Assembly (NCBI RefSeq): GCF_000523235.1
Contig: NZ_CP006850.1
Location: 3,906,001-3,970,000, forward strand
Length of the DNA: 64,000 nucleotides
Reading direction: 5' to 3'
Origin: Nocardia nova SH22a
GTDB lineage: Bacteria; Actinomycetota; Actinomycetes; Mycobacteriales; Mycobacteriaceae
Below are positions 62,079-64,000 of this stretch, one piece after another. The position numbers were made by a program, and so were the translations under genes. A model generated the notes under the pieces. It was not told the origin of the DNA and ran no database searches. It was given only the letters and a program-made list of their open reading frames with translations. Numbering within the stretch: position 1 is the stretch's first letter; the number at the start of each line of letters is the position of its first letter.

Positions 62079-62819
62079 CTACTTGGCGCCGCCCGGTGCA
62101 TCGGGTGCGGGAGCGGGCAGGGGCGCGGTGATCGTGGAGAAGTACTCGATCGCCCCGGCGATGGCGACCGGAACTCCGACGAGCAATGCGCCACCGATGG
62201 TGCCCACCGGCGCGAGCGTCACCGCGCCGGCGATGCAACCGCCGAGGGGCCCGCCGCCGAGCAGCATCGCCACCGGCATCGTCACCGCACCGCCGAGCAC
62301 GCCGCCCGCGACACAGCCGACGGCAGCCGAACCGACGGTGCCGACCAGCGCGCCGAGCGCCGAACCGAGCGCGACCCGCGTGGTGAATTTCGACCAGGCG
62401 GCCGCTTCGCGTTCCTGTGGAGTCTGCGCCGCAATCTCTTTCGGGGCGGAGACGGCCGGGCGATAGAAGGCCGCCTCGGCGATCGGGGTGAGCGTGGCCT
62501 TGTTGCCGTCGATCACCGCCCGGATCGGGACGACGATGTCGTCGACGTTCACCTCGAGCGGTGTGCCCCCGACGATCTCGCCGTTCGCGGCACGGATCTG
62601 GAACTGACCGTCTCGAACGGTGAGCGAGCCCGCATCCGTCGTGATGACCGCCGAGTTGCCGTCATTGCTCGCGGTGTAGTTGACGACGCCCGGAATGATC
62701 TGCGTCGCAATACCTCCCGGCGGAGCCTCCGGCGCCGGTACGGCGCCCGCCGTCCCGGTCGCAACACCCATCGCGGCGGTCGCTATCAGCGCCGCCCCCA
62801 CGGCTACCCTCATCTTCAT
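62079..62819 (-). CDS. Exported protein with hydrophobic Gly-rich C-domain
   Basis: 246 residues. A signal peptide (MKMRVAVGAALIATAAMGVATGTAGA) with AAGGACC 8 bases upstream. The mature N-domain is beta-rich (NYTASNDGNSAVITTDAGSL, ..VVPIRAVIDG); the C-domain holds long Gly/Ala/Val stretches (GSALGALVGTVGSAAVGCVAGG, GPLGGCIAGAVTLAPVGTIGG) that look membrane-associating. Similar exported proteins occur near siderophore genes in Nocardia, but no function is known to me. It is on the strand that leaves the IdeR box region, with its own start region of about 340 bases upstream. Confidence 0.8.
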   Translation of the reverse strand: MKMRVAVGAALIATAAMGVATGTAGAVPAPEAPPGGIATQIIPGVVNYTASNDGNSAVITTDAGSLTVRDGQFQIRAANGEIVGGTPLEVNVDDIVVPIRAVIDGNKATLTPIAEAAFYRPAVSAPKEIAAQTPQEREAAAWSKFTTRVALGSALGALVGTVGSAAVGCVAGGVLGGAVTMPVAMLLGGGPLGGCIAGAVTLAPVGTIGGALLVGVPVAIAGAIEYFSTITAPLPAPAPDAPGGAK

Positions 62820-63162
62820 ATCGGTTGGTCCTTCTGCTCATGGATCGAGCCACTTGCACATCTCGGTCCGTCGGGGATCGTTCGTCCCGGGCAGCCCGGC
62901 ACACGGTCGGCAATCTCTTCGCACACATGTTGCCGATCCGCGCTCAGTCGAACAGAAGTTAATGTAGCCTATCCTATAGAAACGAACAATAGACTGCATA
63001 TATCCATAGCTCAGCCTGCGGTTACGGTCCTTCCGGCGCGCATCGGGAGGAGTGCCGGTGCCTTCATGGACACCATTGCCGCAGCGGTCGCAAAGGAGGC
63101 CGTACTCGTGGTCACGGCTGCGGCCGGATCTCCGTGCACTCCATGGGCTTTGATGGTCGGAC
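62820..63162. other. Intergenic region with a weak iron-box-like sequence
   Basis: About 343 bases without a supported gene. At 62959-62977 TTAATGTAGCCTATCCTAT matches about 14 of 19 positions of the IdeR consensus, with a good right half only. A 35-codon frame at 63066-63173 (MDTIAAAVAKEAV..) overlaps the next start and is not convincing. AT-rich CTATAGAAACGAACAATAG at 62974-62992 may hold promoter elements. Confidence 0.4.
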
Positions 63163-64000
63163 GTGCGGCCTGAAACGCAGACTGCCGACGCCGAGCAGTT
63201 CGCGTCGGAAGGGCCGCCGAATTTGGTTGCTTCGGCTAAGGAATATGGTGCAGGGATGGAGAACGCGTTGTCCATCGGTGATGGCATCTTTCAGATCCCG
63301 GTTCCGATTACGGATAATCCCCTGGGGCACACTCTGGTGTATGCCCTCGAGTCGCCGGGCGGTCTGGTCCTTGTCGACGCCGGCTGGTACGACGACAACG
63401 CGTGGAGCGGGCTCACCTCGGGGCTGGAGGCCATCGGCCATTCCGTGACGGATGTCGAAGGTGTCGTACTCACCCACTTTCATCCCGACCACACCGGTCT
63501 GTGTGGTCGGGTCCGGGAGGCGTCGGGTGCGTGGATCGCGATGCACGAAGCCGACCATGATCTGTTCGCCCAGATGTCGGCCGACCGGGACGAGGACTGG
63601 GTGGCCGCGGAGAAGGAGAACATGGCCCGAGCGGGCGCTGGCGCGGTCGATCAGGATGCGTTCGTGGCCGCGGCGAGCGGGGAGGTGCACGTGGGGCGGG
63701 AGTCGGCTCCCGATCGCGTGCTCGTCGACGACGAACTCATCGCGCTGACCGGCCGCGCTCTTCGAGTCGTCTACACCCCGGGGCATACGCCGGGGCACGT
63801 GTGCTTCTATCTCGAGGATGCCGACGTGATGTTCACCGGTGACCATGTCCTGCAGAAGACGACTCCGCACGTGGGCAATTTCGTCTACCCGCTCGAGGAG
63901 CGCGATGCGTTGGCCGAGTTCATCGATTCGCTGCGGCGGGTGGAGTCGATGAAGGTTACACGCGGGCTCGGTGCGCACGGGTTGCCCATCGAGGATGTCG
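63163..64000 (+). CDS. MBL-fold metallo-hydrolase (partial, runs off window)
   Basis: At least 279 residues with no stop before the window end. GTG at 63163 gives VRPETQTADAEQF and a continuous coding-like run; the ATG at 63256 (MENALSIGDG) is a shorter option. The beta-lactamase-like metal site is THFHPDH at about residues 105-111; a second His is in YTPGHTPGHV, and the Asp in MFTGDHVLQ. It is in the GLX2/lactonase-like group; its substrate is unknown. The weak iron-box-like sequence lies 190 bases upstream. Confidence 0.88.
   Translation, partial: MRPETQTADAEQFASEGPPNLVASAKEYGAGMENALSIGDGIFQIPVPITDNPLGHTLVYALESPGGLVLVDAGWYDDNAWSGLTSGLEAIGHSVTDVEGVVLTHFHPDHTGLCGRVREASGAWIAMHEADHDLFAQMSADRDEDWVAAEKENMARAGAGAVDQDAFVAAASGEVHVGRESAPDRVLVDDELIALTGRALRVVYTPGHTPGHVCFYLEDADVMFTGDHVLQKTTPHVGNFVYPLEERDALAEFIDSLRRVESMKVTRGLGAHGLPIEDV

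Noticed and set aside
62959..62977. A third-rank IdeR box
   Set aside because: Only about 14 of 19 positions match and the left half is poor; listed as weak rather than a site.
61893..63173. A 426-codon rightward frame over the exported protein gene
   Set aside because: It is Arg/Asp-rich and antisense to a gene with a signal peptide and normal composition; only the short tail (63066-63173) is not covered and it shows no family.

Overview
The window is about 64 kb of GC-rich, densely coding actinobacterial DNA. Frequent GTG/TTG starts, ATGA/GTGA gene overlaps, DtxR/IdeR-type iron boxes, an IrtAB/YbtPQ-like ABC pair, a DUF574 methyltransferase and a DUF2236 oxygenase all fit a mycolic-acid actinomycete, most likely Nocardia or a close relative. 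The genus is an inference. I saw no rRNA, tRNA, CRISPR array or insertion sequence.

Layout. (1) 0.1-17 kb is mostly core and accessory single genes: cold-shock protein, fatty-acid desaturase, cytochrome c oxidase subunit I, a 7Fe-type ferredoxin with a SufR-like regulator, a pentapeptide-repeat membrane protein, a glycosyltransferase, a STAND ATPase split by a frameshift, a GT-B fold protein carrying an 11-copy heptanucleotide repeat, a DUF574 methyltransferase, secreted proteins, a GH43-like protein, DUF4186, a membrane Ser/Thr kinase, DUF4142 and a SnoaL-like protein. (2) 16.8-25 kb holds a TetR repressor divergent from a tight six-gene operon (AttH/CrtC-like lipocalin, aldehyde dehydrogenase, SDR, P450, DUF2236 oxygenase, acyl-CoA ligase). 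It looks like an oxidative pathway for an unknown lipid. (3) 25-29.7 kb encodes a FecBCDE-type ferric-siderophore importer under an IdeR-like box, with a TetR gene upstream. (4) 29.8-58.9 kb is a nonribosomal metallophore locus. Two operons diverge from one IdeR-like box near 50.3 kb. The leftward operon has an Orn/Lys/Arg-type PLP decarboxylase, ArCP-Cy-A-PCP, a free-standing C domain, C-E*-C-A-PCP-TE, C-A-PCP-X, an aryl-acid AMP ligase and an MFS exporter. The rightward operon has a stand-alone A domain, a carrier protein, two acyl-CoA-dehydrogenase-like flavoproteins, an alpha/beta hydrolase and two ABC half-transporters. (5) 59-64 kb has a sigma4/HARE-HTH-like regulator, a truncated adenylation-domain gene behind another IdeR-like box, a secreted protein and an MBL-fold hydrolase that runs off the window.

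Working model (inference): under iron limitation IdeR releases both operons and the importer. The aryl ligase loads salicylate, 2,3-DHB or a related acid on the ArCP, and the Cy module makes an aryl-oxazoline or -thiazoline. The decarboxylase may supply a diamine for the free-standing, VibH-like C domain. The A-PCP-dehydrogenase cassette may make a prolyl-derived pyrroline or pyrrole unit, because its binding-pocket residues resemble those of pyrrole-2-carboxylate systems. The set is not a standard mycobactin/nocobactin cluster: no salicylate synthase, lysine N-hydroxylase or MbtH protein is in the window. Two apparent single-base frameshifts (fdxA and the STAND ATPase) may be real lesions or sequencing errors.
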